64,000 bases of DNA, taken from NCBI GenBank assembly GCA_963920765.1, contig OY987245.1, forward strand, positions 5,472,727 through 5,536,726, read 5' to 3'. The notes below the pieces were generated by a model, which had not been told where the DNA came from, did not search any database, and worked only from the letters and a program-made list of their open reading frames with translations. Of this stretch, positions 1 to 12,043 are shown piece by piece. Position 1 is the stretch's first letter; the number at the start of each line of letters is the position of its first letter. The DNA is from Ulota crispa. Lineage: Eukaryota; Streptophyta; Bryopsida; Orthotrichales; Orthotrichaceae. Made by a program: the position numbers and the translations under genes.

Positions 1-143
1 AATCTTAATTTCCTTTTTTAGTCGCCAATGGTCGAGTCTGCGATGGAGGAGCCGTGGATGCTTTTTAGCTCCGGACGTGACTTCAATTCCTAAGTCAGTG
101 CTGCATCCTGTGTCCTGATCCTAACACGGTGTGTCTTCATCAG

Positions 144-3100
144 GATGGCACGTTTAACGGCATTACAGGGTCCAGTTTGACATCCTTCGACACGGGTGAC
201 ATTTTCAAGGTGACAGGGCTGAATGGAGACTCTTACGTAGTAGACGAGGGGGAGGTGGCCGAGTGTGAATCCAATTCAACCATCCAGCAGGAAGCAGTAG
301 CAACAACGAACGATGCAGCAGCAGCAGCAGCGCCGTATGCAGATGAAACGCACTATGTGTTCAACAAGCCGACATTGGACCTGGAGAATATGGGCATGGC
401 GTATGCCATCTCCGGGCTTTACTTGCATGGAAATGGGATAGCATCTCCCTCCAGTGTCTTACCGTCACCCTCCAGGCAGGCCTCGGAGATGCTGAATGGG
501 TTAAACCCCCCGGGGCAGATGGCGGCACCACCATCGTCATCCTATGGAATGCAACCGCCCTTCCCACGGGCTCCGGCTACCAGCGCGGCTGCAACCACGA
601 AGCCTGTGTTTGTGTCGTTGTCGTCACCAACGTCACCTGTGGTGGTGAAATCCCAACCAGCAGCGAATGGCATCATGACCCGGTTCGGAAGTCAGGAGAT
701 GTTGATGATGGCGGAGAGCAATGGCCTTGGCCTTTCCCAGAGCACCACATCCCCGGTGTTGTCTCCCAACTCGTCAGACGGTACAGAGCCAGTTGAACGA
801 CTCGTTGAACCCCCCGGCATGACAAAGCCCCAGGAGCAGAAGCAGTATTACAATGTGATGCAGCCAGAGCGCGGTGTCGACTCTACTGCCGACTTCCTTG
901 ATCAGGTAATTGCTATTTCTCACGCTGTGGCAATCCAATGCATTTTGCCGAGGCTTTTTTTTAATAGGGAAAATTTCATGGATACCCCTGAAGTTTGCAA
1001 TAATTTCATACATACCCCTGCTTTTTCAGAAATTGCACAAATACCCTTGGACCAAAAAAATTAGGCCTTTGTTTAGTTATGCATGTCACTTCCTTCTCCC
1101 TTTGTGGGCACACTACTTCTTCCTTGTTATGCGTGCGCACAAAGGAAGAAGGGAAGTGGCATGCACAACAAAACAAAGGCCTATTTTTTTTTTATCCAAG
1201 GGTATTTGTGATATTTCTGAAAAAACAGGGGTATATGTGCAAATCTTACAAACTTTAGGGGTATCCATGAAATTTTCCCTTTTTAATATTTTGATGATGG
1301 TGTCGAGGACAAAGTTATGAATGAATGAGCTCATAGTAAAATCGACAGTTTTGAATACGGACTGAGTGAAGAAGAGACGTGTGACGTGATATTTCTGAAA
1401 AAGCAGGGGTATCTATGAAAATCTTCCAAACTTCAGGGGTATCCATGAAATTTTCCCTTTTTAATATTTTGATGGTGGTGTTGAGGACAAAGTTATGAAT
1501 GAGCTCATAGTAAAATCGACACCTTTGAATACGGACTGAAGGAGAAACGTGTGACGTGTGACGATGAGTGCCGTGCAGGTGGATGGAGATGGGGATGGGT
1601 TGCAACCTCTGCCTCAGATGACTCGACCCAGCATGCAGCGAAGCTTTAGTAGTCACGCCTTAGGTCAGCTCCGACACATGGGCTCCGCACCTCCCTTGTC
1701 TGAGAACGGGTTGAAGCCACGGCCGTCACAGCTCGACCGTTCCGGTGTGTTGACCAGCCCAGGATCTCGCCTCCAGCCCAACCTGGCGGAGTTCCAAAGC
1801 TTGGGCATGCGCCCCATCATGCGTCGTGTCTACAGTGCTGGTGACATCCAGGTAAAATAGCATTCATCAAATCTTACTTACAGGGACATGGACACCTTCC
1901 ATAGCCTTGATTCTTATTACATATGAAATGACATCAAATCAAAGCAATATTTTATTGTACATTTGCATCTACAAGAGTTGCAACCCTACAATAGATATGC
2001 CTCCCTCATCTGTGACACAATCAAGAGTTAAACTAGTTGTACCCATAACTCCTGACCGTGTCACAAATGAGGCATATTTTTTGTATGTATGTTTGCAACT
2101 CTTGTAGACGCAGGTGTATGCTAAAATGTTGCTTTGATTTTATTTCATATGTAATAATAATCTCAAATTTAATAAGCTGGGTTATGGAAGGTGTCCACAT
2201 AGTAACTATGGGGTGTCTGCCTAGTCGCTCCCATCTTATAATACACTGCAAGTTTACAGGATCTAGTGTATGGGAAGAGATGTGTTGGTAACAGGGGTTA
2301 GTGTAGTCGACGGGATTCGGTGTTGTATCCCTTGTCTTCGATATTTCAAAAGTCAAGGTTATGTTTGCCTACGTGTTGAGAACCAGTTGGTGGTAGAATG
2401 CTCTGAATGTCTTTTTAAAGACATCGACTGCTTTGGAACTATGATCAAATTATTGCCTCCTTTGACTTTGGGTTTTGTTTGTGGTGTGCAGACCTTGAAT
2501 GGGAAGCAAGGGAGTCCGAGCGGAGGCGCGTCTCCAAGTTTTGATGATGGGAATTATCGGGTTGGGAAATATAGCATGGAAGAGCGCAAAATAAGAATTC
2601 ATAGGTATCAGCAAAAGCGCACCCAGCGCAATTTTAACAAGAAAATAAAGGTATTTATTTTCTTCCTTCAGCTATTTTTTCCCACAGCAGTGGCTGCAAT
2701 CTCTTCCGTATTTGTGTGACCAAAGTGGAGCATATTGTGTATAAGAAGTATGGTTGGTCTAAAAAGCTGAAAGCAAGGAGGGCACAAATATGAAAAGCAC
2801 AGTTGTAATGCTGAATGAGAGTAATGGACTTGGTGAGTACTAACCATTTCTTGTGCCTTTTTGGCAACGGTCTTTCAGTACGCCTGTCGCAAAACTTTGG
2901 CAGATAGCCGCCCTCGTGTGCGAGGCCGTTTTGCAAAGAACATGGATGATGATATACCGACTGCTGTGCTTGGACGTAGTAAGCGTGAAGAGGATGACGA
3001 CGATGAGGTACATGTCCTTGTTTTTCTTATTCAAATTGCTGGATTTTCTTATTTCAGTTTCAAGTTTGTTGAAATTATCAATGAGATTGAAGAGAATGAC

Positions 3101-3258
3101 ACAAGCAAAACTCCTGGCCTCGGCACTAAATTACTGGTGTGTTGTGGCAGGGCCATGGCGGAGAAGCCAACGGCTATCACTTCGATAACTCCTCCGGAGA
3201 ATTCTCTGCTATGCTTACTGCTATCAAAATTGAGCACCGCAGAGTCGACAGTATGTAA
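144..3258 (+). CDS. CCT-motif transcriptional regulator (5' end incomplete)
   Basis: Exons read from splice sites and frame: 144-905, 1579-1851, 2492-2650, 2879-3007 and 3151-3258, all joined in phase 0, giving 476 residues plus an unseen N terminus. The first exon follows an acceptor at 141-143; there is no in-frame ATG, so an upstream exon (perhaps 22 to about 95, containing ATG at 28) is needed. The last two-thirds hold a CCT domain of about 43 residues split by an intron: ERKIRIHRYQQKRTQR closes exon 3 and YACRKTLADSRPRVRGRF opens exon 4. A conserved MRRVYSAGDIQ motif ends exon 2. The rest is Ser/Pro/Ala-rich with a short Ala run. An acidic patch (EEDDDDE) precedes the last exon, which ends at TAA 3256-3258. 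No B-box zinc finger is seen, so it is a CMF-type (CIA2/ASML2-like) rather than a CONSTANS protein. Such proteins act in the nucleus on light, plastid or sugar-response genes; the exact target here is unknown. Confidence 0.85.
967..1279. mobile_element. Foldback MITE R1, Mutator-like, in CCT gene intron
   Basis: A 313-bp palindromic element with ends GGGAAAATTTCATGG and its inverse. It is flanked by a perfect 9-bp direct repeat TTTTTAATA at 958-966 and 1280-1288, the duplication length typical of Mutator-like elements. The two arms match over most of their length (for example a 3' CAAGGGTATTTG and its 5' inverse). It lies in the intron after exon 1 of the CCT gene. A second copy is at 10543-10861. 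No coding capacity is seen. Confidence 0.8.
1208..1557. repeat. Tandem duplication of about 178 bp
   Basis: Positions 1208-1385 and 1386-1557 are two copies of one unit that begins in the right arm of foldback element R1 and runs through its flank. Shared landmarks are ATGAATGAGCTCATAGTAAA and TTTGAATACGGACTGA. The duplication therefore happened after R1 inserted. It places two copies of the region just upstream of the exon 2 acceptor (1577-1578) of the CCT gene. Confidence 0.8.
1889..2197. mobile_element. Foldback element in CCT gene intron 2
   Basis: An imperfect palindrome of about 309 bp. The left arm starts GGACACCTTCCATA and the right arm ends TATGGAAGGTGTCC. Further paired blocks are CATCTACAAGAGTTGCAA with its inverse near 2090, and CATATGAAATGA with its inverse near 2145. 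The loop is near 2030. No clear target duplication was identified. It makes up most of the intron between exons 1579-1851 and 2492-2650. Confidence 0.7.
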
Positions 3259-5062
3259 ACTGGAATCCTGCAGGATTATTTGAGTTTTTTGAACGTGTGC
3301 TCTGTTCGGCATTTTGCACCCGCTCCACTTTTTAGTACTGGTATCTTTTGAAACCTTCCAAGCTCTGCTGGAGCGGTTGTTATTTGGAGGGGACTGACAC
3401 CTTTCCACCGCTTTGGTAGTTCTACGCTTTCAGGATGTTGTAGAACAAGGCTTTTTCACTGAAAGAGGTGCGTATTGTATAGTGCTAGTCCATGAGTGGT
3501 TAAGCATTCATGTCAAGTTAGCTGGAAGAGACGGAGAAGAGCGTGGTAGCAACAACCCAAGGCAGAAATTTAGCACATGCTGTAATTATTGAATGTGGCA
3601 AAAAATCAAGCCCATTTGTAAAATGTCAGGGAATGGTTTGTGTAAAAAAACAAAAAAGCTAGCATGAGTTGTGTGTTTGTTTGTCTGTCAAGGCCAGCTC
3701 AGTTTATACATTTGCTAGATTGCTATTTTTACTTTTATAAAACTTTTTATAATTTCGATAATAGTTTGTAGATTACATTTTGCAGTGACTCTTACATGTT
3801 GGCTAGTTTTTTTAACAACAGGCTGAAACTGGTTAGTCTGCTGTTAAGAGGCTTATGATGCCCTAAGCTTGTCAAAATCTGGCAACAGCAAAATAACAAG
3901 GGTGCTTCCGTTAAGGTGCGTGGTCATTTAGAATGAGGCCATCCCGTGTGGTTACCGCAATAGATTCTGATGGAGAATGTAAAGCCTATTACTCCTGGCT
4001 TTAATTTAGTCATTTCTGAGCATTTTTTAAAGATTTTATACTTGTACATAATTGAGTTATTTGTTCTAGCATTTCCGTGATTTAAGTAATTCTGGGTATT
4101 TTCCATGGATTCATGATAATGTTATTTGGGTATTTAATTCCATGACCGACATACTTAGGTGAAAAAATATTCTGTGCTTATCTTGGTTCTAAAACGGGAT
4201 GATTTTTAAGTCCCTGCTATAATCTTGGTGGAACTTGATCCATAAGCTTTGGATGGATGCACAAGTGACGTTTCATCCAGATTGTTGACGCTTCATCCAA
4301 AATACTGAATGTAATGTTCCATCGTCTAGGGGAACTTTGCATAACCTGGAATAGAGTAAACGTGTCTGCTTATGAGGGGTCTGTTACTATGAATTTCTGC
4401 AATGAAGTCTCCAAAGTCTATCGAAAAGTTGAGAAATATACAAACCTCGTCATTTACGTCTTCCAAAAGAGTAATTTTAATAGCTAACATATAATTGGTC
4501 CGGATGTCAAGGACTTGAGGCAACTGGTATTCTGGTATCATTTAGGAAGAGATCATTCGCCTTGGGGAGGGAGTACTACTGACAGGTGGCAGTTTAGGAG
4601 AAATATACTCGGGTACATGCGCTGTGAGCCAATCCTGGCAGGCCTGCAACTGACAGAAGTCACGGAATGGGGTGTGCACCAGTGATTGCAGGGCAGCACA
4701 TCATTTCCCGCCAGCAATACTGGCGCCAACAGACCCTCATCAATAATCAGTGGCATCAAATCTGTTATAATATCCCACATCAGGGATCTCTGTAGTCTGT
4801 ACTGCCACTCACATGCTCCCCTCCCTCTCATCAGTCACCACCCTCTGCAGAACTATAGCTGGATCTCCGTGGCAGCGAATGCACATGCCACGTCATATGG
4901 CGGGGAATAATGTCACTGCCACGTCAGTTGGCGGGAAATACGGTCACCACTGACACGTTATATAGTCATTCGCGGGCATCCAGGCTTCAATCTCATCCTT
5001 GTACACCATATGATCAATCCGACATTTATAAAGCAATGTCCCATGTTTAACTATTTCTGAAT
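3259..5062. other. 3' flank of CCT gene, no further gene seen
   Basis: This stretch holds the presumed 3' untranslated region and intergenic DNA. No protein family, RNA gene or clear repeat was recognised. A moderately GC-rich patch at about 4550-4970 contains short open frames without homology that I can see. Confidence 0.4.
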
Positions 5063-5100
5063 TTAACCCCTAAAGCCCGACCGGTGTTGCAGTTATTTAT

Positions 5101-6017
5101 TTAACCCCTAAAGGACCAAGCCATTTTTTCTGTGAAAAACTCAGAAAACTGTCACTTTTGGGGAAGCAAGTACAATGGTAAGAAAAAAAGTTTTTTATAA
5201 GAATTCAACCATAAGATCTTACAGTAGACTATAAGAGGTACATGTGGTAAAAAATTCAGCTCATTCTACACTAAAATGAGTGAGATATTTACATCTGAAG
5301 TTTTTTTTTGCTATTGCCCATAAATTTCAGAAGGCTTTGACCACTCTTAGGTCAAAAAAATTACTCTACACAAAATTGTGGTTTATTTTTTCCATGTAGG
5401 AGATCAAGTTAGGTATGTGTGGGAGAATTTTCAAATCAATTGGAACTATACAACACATGGGAAAAAATAGTAAGTAAAAAGAAGTAAAGAATGAGTCAAA
5501 ACACTAAATTGTTAAGAATTTAATTATGAAAATGAAAAATGCAAATCCCAACGGTTATAGTGTTGTAATAATCAATCTACATCTTTCGGTATTGTTTTTT
5601 TTCCAAAATTTTGAAAATTGTGTAAATCAAAGGACTTCAAAGTTTATTTTAGAGTAGAGAATCTAGAACTGCCCGCAAACAAAAACTCCTCACAACTTTC
5701 ATCTCATCTATCAGAATTGAATGATTCAAAGCTCTCCACGTCTATATAAGTCTAAAGAACCTATTTCAGATTTTTATTTGAAATAAATGAAAATTTTAAA
5801 AAAGTTTTTGGCTGCCTAGAGAGCAACTTTTTCTAGATTTTCATTCATAACTTCTTCAATAAATGTTGGAATGAAGAAAAAATTACATTCCCATGTAGAT
5901 CTTTGAATTCCTCACCTTCAATAAAAGTCTCAGAAAATCAAGCAAAGTAGTTTAGCCATAGGTACATGCCCAAAATTCCATTTGTCCCCCAAAGGGACAA
6001 TGGGCCTTAGGGGTTAA
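5101..6017 (+). mobile_element. TTAA element A1
   Basis: A 917-bp element with ends TTAACCCCTAAAGGACC and GGGCCTTAGGGGTTAA. It shares long interior blocks (for example CAAAGTTTATTTTAGAGTAG and ATTTTCAAATCAATTGGAAC) with copies at 13286 (inverted), 35846, 50610 and 58740. It has no long open frame and is non-autonomous. Its right TTAA (6014-6017) is also the left TTAA of element B1. Confidence 0.75.
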
Positions 6018-6470
6018 CCCTTGAGCGCCCTAGGACCTCAAAATGGGGCACTTAGTTTTGAAAAATGTCTACGTTTGACTCTTATCCTCTTCTTAATGGT
6101 AAAGTCAAAGGACTTGTACTTTTTCATGTACCTTTAGGCATGTATCTACTACCACTCAAAATTCAAACTATTTGACTCTACTTAGGGCTAGTTTCCATGG
6201 GAGGCCCGAACTAGAGGCCCATCCAAGCTGACCGGGGCAGCGCACAGAAAAATTTCTGAAATCCCCACACAAAGAAGAGTTTAGAAAAGATCCTCCAGGC
6301 AAGGATCTAGAGAGAAAGCTGCATAGGTCAACTTCAACCTCACCGGGGCCTGGATCCCTCCGCTAGACCCCTTCAGCTGGCTCATGGAAACTGGCTCTTA
6401 GGTAATACTTTTATTGAAGTACACAAGGGTATGGATTTGAGTGAATATGGCTTGGGCGCTCAGGGGTTAA
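6014..6470 (+). mobile_element. TTAA element B1, carrying a nested Tourist-like MITE
   Basis: Ends are TTAACCCTTGAGCGCCC and GGGCGCTCAGGGGTTAA. It is homologous to B2 (12726-12973, inverted) and B3 (27975-28223, inverted), which are about 248 bp long. The extra 213 bp in B1 is the insertion at 6185-6397. Confidence 0.75.
6185..6397. mobile_element. Tourist-like (PIF/Harbinger) MITE inside B1
   Basis: Inverted ends GGGCTAGTTTCCATGGG and CTCATGGAAACTGGCTC, flanked by TTA at 6182-6184 and 6398-6400. Copy B2 carries the uninterrupted sequence (inverse of ATTACCTAAGTAGAG at about 12794-12808) with a single TTA. This gives a direct empty-site comparison within the window. Confidence 0.85.
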
Positions 6471-7769
6471 AGTAAATTTTTTGCTCTATACAAAAACAAG
6501 TTTTTTGACTATTCACAAGTATATGATGTTAGGTTCACTCATAGAAAAATTCAAAAGCAAATATAGAATCTAGCTTATTATAATAAATCACCTTGTAATG
6601 CAAGGAAGTTTAGTGAATTAGCAATACACTAGTTGTTTTTTCATGATTTCTTGTGCAATAAGGAAGTCCTTAATTTAAAATGTGAACGATGAAAAGTTAG
6701 AGAAAAACATCAAAAATATGCAGATAAAAAATGTGAAGCTTTGGGTTTATAGATTGAAAGATAATAGGGCAAGAAGTTAGAAGAAAATATTTTTTCTTGA
6801 AATTGCCCAAACATAATGAACAAAGTTTAGCTCTTCTTAGAATGTGATTTGAGAGCTCAATTATTTATTTATTTTGACAATTGTATACCATATTTTATTA
6901 ATTACATACATGCCGGGTTTCAAAAGTTATTGAGAGTTTTAACATAAGATTCTCCAAAGATGCCCAAACTACCCAAATTTTTTTGGGCAACATAAATTTT
7001 TACTCGAGCATCTACTTAGAGTTTTTTATTTTTTTTATTTTTTTTATTTTTTTATTTATTTCACACAAAGGTGTTCATTGTGTGCACCTTGTCTCCAAAT
7101 TTTAGAAACATCCGCTAAAAATTGACTTCATAGGTTCCTACCAAACTTTCAACCAATAGTTGAACAAACTTTTATGGTTTAGGGGTTAAGGAAGGCAAAT
7201 ATAGGGAAAATTTTCTAACTTCTCTTTGCATTATAGCATGGTTTTGGGCATTTCAAAATCATGAAAATATGACAACCAATATCGAATCATAGGAATCACA
7301 AAAAGTGTACTAACAAGTGAAGGTTATGCTATATGGTAAGAAATAGCTTCATTGCCTTGTCATTTGAAGACGATATAGTTTAGCTCCCAAGTCCTCTAGA
7401 CCCTCTTCTTTGCATGTCAAGGTGTGAGTTTTGTTTGGTTTTTGATGTCCATTTAACCATATTTCATTCTAAGTAGAAAACCATGATCAAGGTATTTGCA
7501 TCCGTGCAACAAAACATTGGACTGGGATTGGAAGGACTTTTGGATGAAAACAGAGCATCTCATGTATGAACTCACTAGATTTTTCTCTTTAGCATAACAA
7601 AAACTGGAAATTCCTTGTGCATGGTAATACTTTCAAGTATAACCCTTTTGTTCACAAAGTTGAATAATCAACGATGAAGAATTATTATTTTTTTGCAAAT
7701 AAGGGGACCTGTCAGTGGTTGAAAGTTAGTGTACCTAGTTGCAGTGGTGGAGGAAACATGTGATCAACA

Positions 7770-8413
7770 GTAACCCCTGCCCATGCACTTTCTCGAGTAT
7801 CTCAGAATCTGTTCTTGGATGAACAAAATGTCAACATTTTCATAAGCTGCATTAATTTTTATTAAATTGTAGCTGTACAAATTCAAACTAGATATGTTAG
7901 AGATCACATAGGAAAAGAAAACACAACAACATCATTTATGGATTTAAAGGTTATAAGATTTGATCAAGAGGGTGTTAAAATTGTGAAAGTGATTTGAAGT
8001 CTTTCAATCCTCTTTTCATATCTCAAATTTAAAATTGAGGATACCAAAAAAATATGAGTATGTAAAGTACAACATGTGTAACCCTAATCAATTTAGGGCT
8101 TCTTAAAATCTACTCTACAACTTTTTAAATTAAATTTCTAATGTGATTGTTTCTCCAAGTTCTAATGTAGTTGAGGCTCATTTCCAAAAGCTCTCAACAC
8201 TAGAAAGTGAAGATTTGCAATGGGCACCCTTGCACAAAATCTTAAACAGAAAAATCATAATTAGTCATTTTCAAAATCAAACTTTTGGTACTAAAACAAG
8301 ATTTCAACAAGAACTTTAAAAAAATCATTGTAGTTAATCATGAAGAAAATTTAGGCATCCCAAATTACAAGCAAGGAGGGACAATTTTGGTCCCCTTGGC
8401 CTTGAGGCGTTAG
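7770..8413 (+). mobile_element. TTAA element G0 (old, degenerate copy)
   Basis: Its 644 bp align along their length with G1 (54902-55549, 648 bp). Shared blocks are GAAAACACAACAA, GAGGGTGTTAAAATTG and TGAGGCTCATTT. Its termini have decayed to GTAACCCCTGCCCATGC and GGCCTTGAGGCGTTAG. Confidence 0.6.
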
Positions 8414-10055
8414 AAACAAGAAATATTCTATCTCTCAGTGATGAGCTTTCAAGATCAAGTGGAGATATCATTAAACCATTGACATCCTAGAAGGCACAAT
8501 CATGATAAAGCCAAAAGTAGAGAAGAAACTCAATAGAGATTCATAAAAGAGGAGTTTCCACAACCAAAAAAAGATGCTCAAAGCTTTAACCCATTAGGTA
8601 GCTTTGCAAAAACTCAAGTTTTGGTCAAAGGCCAGCCTTCCTTGAAAATATGACATTTTTGAAAATCTACTTATAAAAACCTATTCTTCTATTCAATCTT
8701 AATAATCACTACTATTGGTGCACCAATAGAATGCATTGTATTCTTAAATTGATTTGCAAAAGCATTTTTGCTTTCCGTGATAAATAAAGATTGGGAATTC
8801 CCCATGCCAAAATTCAAGAGGTATGACTTTTATAATAATTAAAAGGCTCAAATTTCAACCAAGGCTATAAGAGTTTAGAAGAAACAAGCATGGATAAGTT
8901 TATGCAAGTAAATTATATCAAGGAAAAATGAGTAGCAGGTTGTGCATAGGCTCATATCATGCATTATACATATCATGAGAAGCTAATGGTCGTCTAATTT
9001 TAGGATGTCAAAAAAATTCATAAAAAATAACTTTGATTGTATGGATTCTAATAACATATGAACTCCTTTTTGGATAATGGGAGGATTGGCTATTTTTATT
9101 AAATCCTTCAAGCATCTCCATTGGTTCAAGCTCTTTCAAAGTTCTCCAATTATTTTGGAAGGCCCTCAAGCTCCTTGATCTCCATCCATGCTCTTCAGAA
9201 AAGGTGGCCTTGTACTAGGGGTTAATTTTTGCTTTTGCTAGGGTAGAGCAACCTGCACCCCAAAATGCACACATGTAAGGAAAATTTGGCTAAATTTGGG
9301 AGGAGTGAATGATATGTGGAAGTTCATCCAAAGAACAACTAATGTAAGCTACTTTCATTCAAAAATTGGCAAACTAGGTTGTTGCTCAAGGTGAGATTTG
9401 ATGATTTCATCCAAATCTTCACGCAAATTTCTTAGTGTATTAGTAGCCATAGGCTCTCCAAAGTAAGATTTAGGCAAAAATTTGCTAGAAAATTAAACCT
9501 TGCCTTGTATTTCAACTTGTGACATAAATAATAATTTGACCACTTCTCAAGAAAAGTAAAGGATAAAATTTGCTAAACTTTAGATGAATAGTGATGAACA
9601 ATGTCTTGAAAGGCCCTTGCTAGAAATAATAAGACAAAGTATCTTGAGAGGGTTTTAAGCTGACCTTAAGCAATTTTAATCTACTTTGAGTCTGAGGCAC
9701 CGGTGGAGATGCTCTTAGTATTTCAATTCATAATCAAGTTAATTCAAATTGCAAGCATGGATGTTTTGGTTACTTCATGGATTTGTGTATTTGATGTAGC
9801 ATCTTATTTGCAAGTGTGTAGAGCTTTGGCTCCAATGTCAAGTAAGCATTACACATCAAGTGAATCGTAATCAACTTTTTTTTAGCAAAGTCGTGAAATG
9901 CTGTTTCCATGGGCACCTCACTTATTGAAAATTGCCAAAAAGTTGAATCTTTATTTCAATTTAGTATCAAACTAGTAAAATACAACATTGGCACTAAATA
10001 TCTTTTTGTGTGGTTTTCCTCTTTTGAACTTTACCTATTAACATTCTTACAGTAT
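8414..10055. other. AT-rich repeat remnants, no gene seen
   Basis: One possible further TTAA element spans 8586-9225 (TTAACCCATTAGG to CTAGGGGTTAA), but no second copy was found to support it. The rest is AT-rich sequence without recognised genes. Confidence 0.3.
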
Positions 10056-10414
10056 GATATTCATTAAATTGGGAAAAAATGGACATTTTGGGAATTCAGG
10101 CCCTTTTTTGTCAATTGTCCACTTGATTTTTTTCCAATAAATAAGAAATATATCTTTCAAAAATATGCTCTTTATTACCCAAAAAGCTGAGAATTTCTCA
10201 AAAATACACTCTTTATTACCCAAAAAGTCAAGAACAAGACCTATTTGTTCCACAAAACAACAATATTTCTGAAATTTGGGCACAAAGTTCATTAATTACG
10301 TTTAGGTTGACCTCTTTAAACATTTAAGTTGACCTCCTTAAACGTTTAAGTTGACTTGAGAGGTTTTAGGTGAAATACAGTCTGGGAATTTTTTTTCCCA
10401 ATTTAATGAATATC
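10056..10414. mobile_element. Inverted-repeat element H1
   Basis: The 24-bp inverted ends are perfect and begin GATATTCATTAAATTGGGAA. The element is about 359 bp long. The same terminal motif occurs at 11291 and 12236 (element H2) and singly at about 39280-39300. The interior includes a short triplicated GTTGACCTC/TTTAA motif near 10308-10355. No protein is encoded and the target duplication is unclear. Confidence 0.6.
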
Positions 10415-10542
10415 GTGTTTACTATACTAGTATACATGCACACACTTTTTTGAAGTATTTTACAAAAATTGATATCTCACAACCAATCTAGAATCCAACC
10501 TTGATGCACCATCACTTTGGTCCATTTTTTAGATAAAAAATA

Positions 10543-10861
10543 GGGGAAATTTCATGGATATCCGTGAAGTTTGCAATATTTGCATAGATACCCCTACTTT
10601 TTCAGAAAGTACACAAATATCCTTGGACCAATTTTTTGGCGTTTGTTTTGTTGTGCATGTCATTGCCCTTCTTCCTTTGTGTGCACATTGCTTCTTTTTG
10701 TTTCATTACATTCCTTTCTTCAACATTGGTCACAAAGGAAGTACAAGCACAACAAATAAATGCCTTAAAATGATGGTCCAAGGGTATTTGTGTAACTTCT
10801 GAAAAAGTAGGGGTATCTATGTAAATATTACAAACTTCAAGGGTGTCCATGAAATTTTCCC
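10543..10861. mobile_element. Foldback MITE R2, Mutator-like
   Basis: A second copy of the 967-1279 element, 319 bp long, with ends GGGGAAATTTCATGG and CCATGAAATTTTCCC. It is flanked by 9-bp near-repeats TAAAAAATA (10534-10542) and TAAAAAACA (10862-10870). Confidence 0.75.
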
Positions 10862-11375
10862 TAAAAAACACTAGTTGCTTTCATAACAATACTACTCTTT
10901 AATACTTTGTTATGGGGCGCTTGGCGTTTTATTGATTTTCTAGCACATGGTTAGAGGACATTTGGTGTTTTATATTTGGGGCATGGCTTATTGTTTCATC
11001 TTCCACCAAAAAGTGATAGATTTTTTAATTTTGGAAAAGGACATCATCTGAAGGTACTTGGTGTTCAATATCTTGTACATCCTTTGTTGCTTCAACTTAC
11101 AACAAAAAATTCTAGAAGGTTTTGGAAAAATACGCACTAATGAAAATCCTGTCACTTTGTAGCATAGATATTCAACATATTTTTTACAACGTTGCTTGAA
11201 AAGCATAAACATGCTCTCAAGTTTACCATGATGCATATTTGCAATTGAACATGTGATACTTGAGTGTTCGATTTTGACATGTCATACTCAACGCCATATT
11301 CATTAAATTGGGAAATTGAAATCAGATTCCCAATTTGTACTTCACCTTGAACTCAACGTTTCTCCTTAAACCATT

Positions 11376-11957
11376 CTTAGGGGGGTCACTTAGTGTATCT
11401 ATAGTATACCACGTGCGATAAAGTGATTTTTTGACACCTAATTACTTTTTAATGAACTATGATTTCAACCTATAATTTTGAGCATTGTTTAATCATGACT
11501 ATATGATTCTATTGCCAAAATCTCCAATCCAAATAATGTAATAAATGATTTCTAGAGAAGGTTGAAAAATGAACTAAATGACATGTTTTTCAACTCAAAT
11601 ATTTATAGAAAATTTACACATTTAGATGACCATTGCATCAATATTCAAGAAATACAAACTTTCAATAGAGCCTCATTTTTGAGATTTTTTAGTGTATTTT
11701 TTAAACAAATTTTTCTTATATAAAATAGGGGTGTAAAAGTTATTTTCAGCTAAGAAGTGTATCGTTTTGCTTCAAAAATTTGTAACTAATTATAATTAAC
11801 TTATAAAATTATCAATAATTCAAACATAAACTTTCAAAGTAGGAGAATCTACTATGTTTTTTTAATTTTCTTTTTATTTAAGTTTTAGAACATAAAATAG
11901 GGGGGTCAAAATTTTATTGCACGTGGTTTGTAGGAATACACTAAGTGACCCCCCAAG
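11376..11957. mobile_element. hAT-like MITE nested in H2
   Basis: The 582-bp element begins CTTAGGGGGGTCACTTAG and ends CTAAGTGACCCCCCAAG. It has a perfect 8-bp target duplication AAACCATT at 11368-11375 and 11958-11965, the length expected for hAT elements. It has no coding capacity. Confidence 0.75.
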
Positions 11958-11964
11958 AAACCAT

Positions 11965-12043
11965 TTAACCCCTAAATGCCCACGGTGCGAAGTTTTAGTG
12001 TTGAAAATACCACTTTTTGGTGTCGTGAGCTTTTAGGGGTCAA
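11965..12043. mobile_element. Miniature TTAA element (79 bp)
   Basis: Ends are TTAACCCCTAAATGCCC and TTTTAGGGGTCAA, with one substitution in the right TTAA. They match the termini of the larger TTAA families, with almost no interior. Confidence 0.5.

Larger units (their letters stand above)
5063..7189 (+). mobile_element. TTAA element E1 (host of nested insertions)
   Basis: The left end is TTAACCCCTAAAGCCC at 5063 and the right end is AGGGGTTAA at 7181-7189. The interior 6471-7189 is homologous to 53583-54270 (element E2; shared blocks such as AGTATATGATGTTAGGTTCA). Elements A1 and B1 occupy 5101-6470 at an internal TTAA. E2 reads straight through the corresponding point, so they are later insertions. 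Without them E1 would be about 0.76 kb. Confidence 0.65.

Noticed and set aside
8586-9225. Additional TTAA element
   Set aside because: Ends resemble the family (TTAACCCATTAGG, CTAGGGGTTAA) but no homologous interior was found elsewhere, so it is mentioned only as possible.
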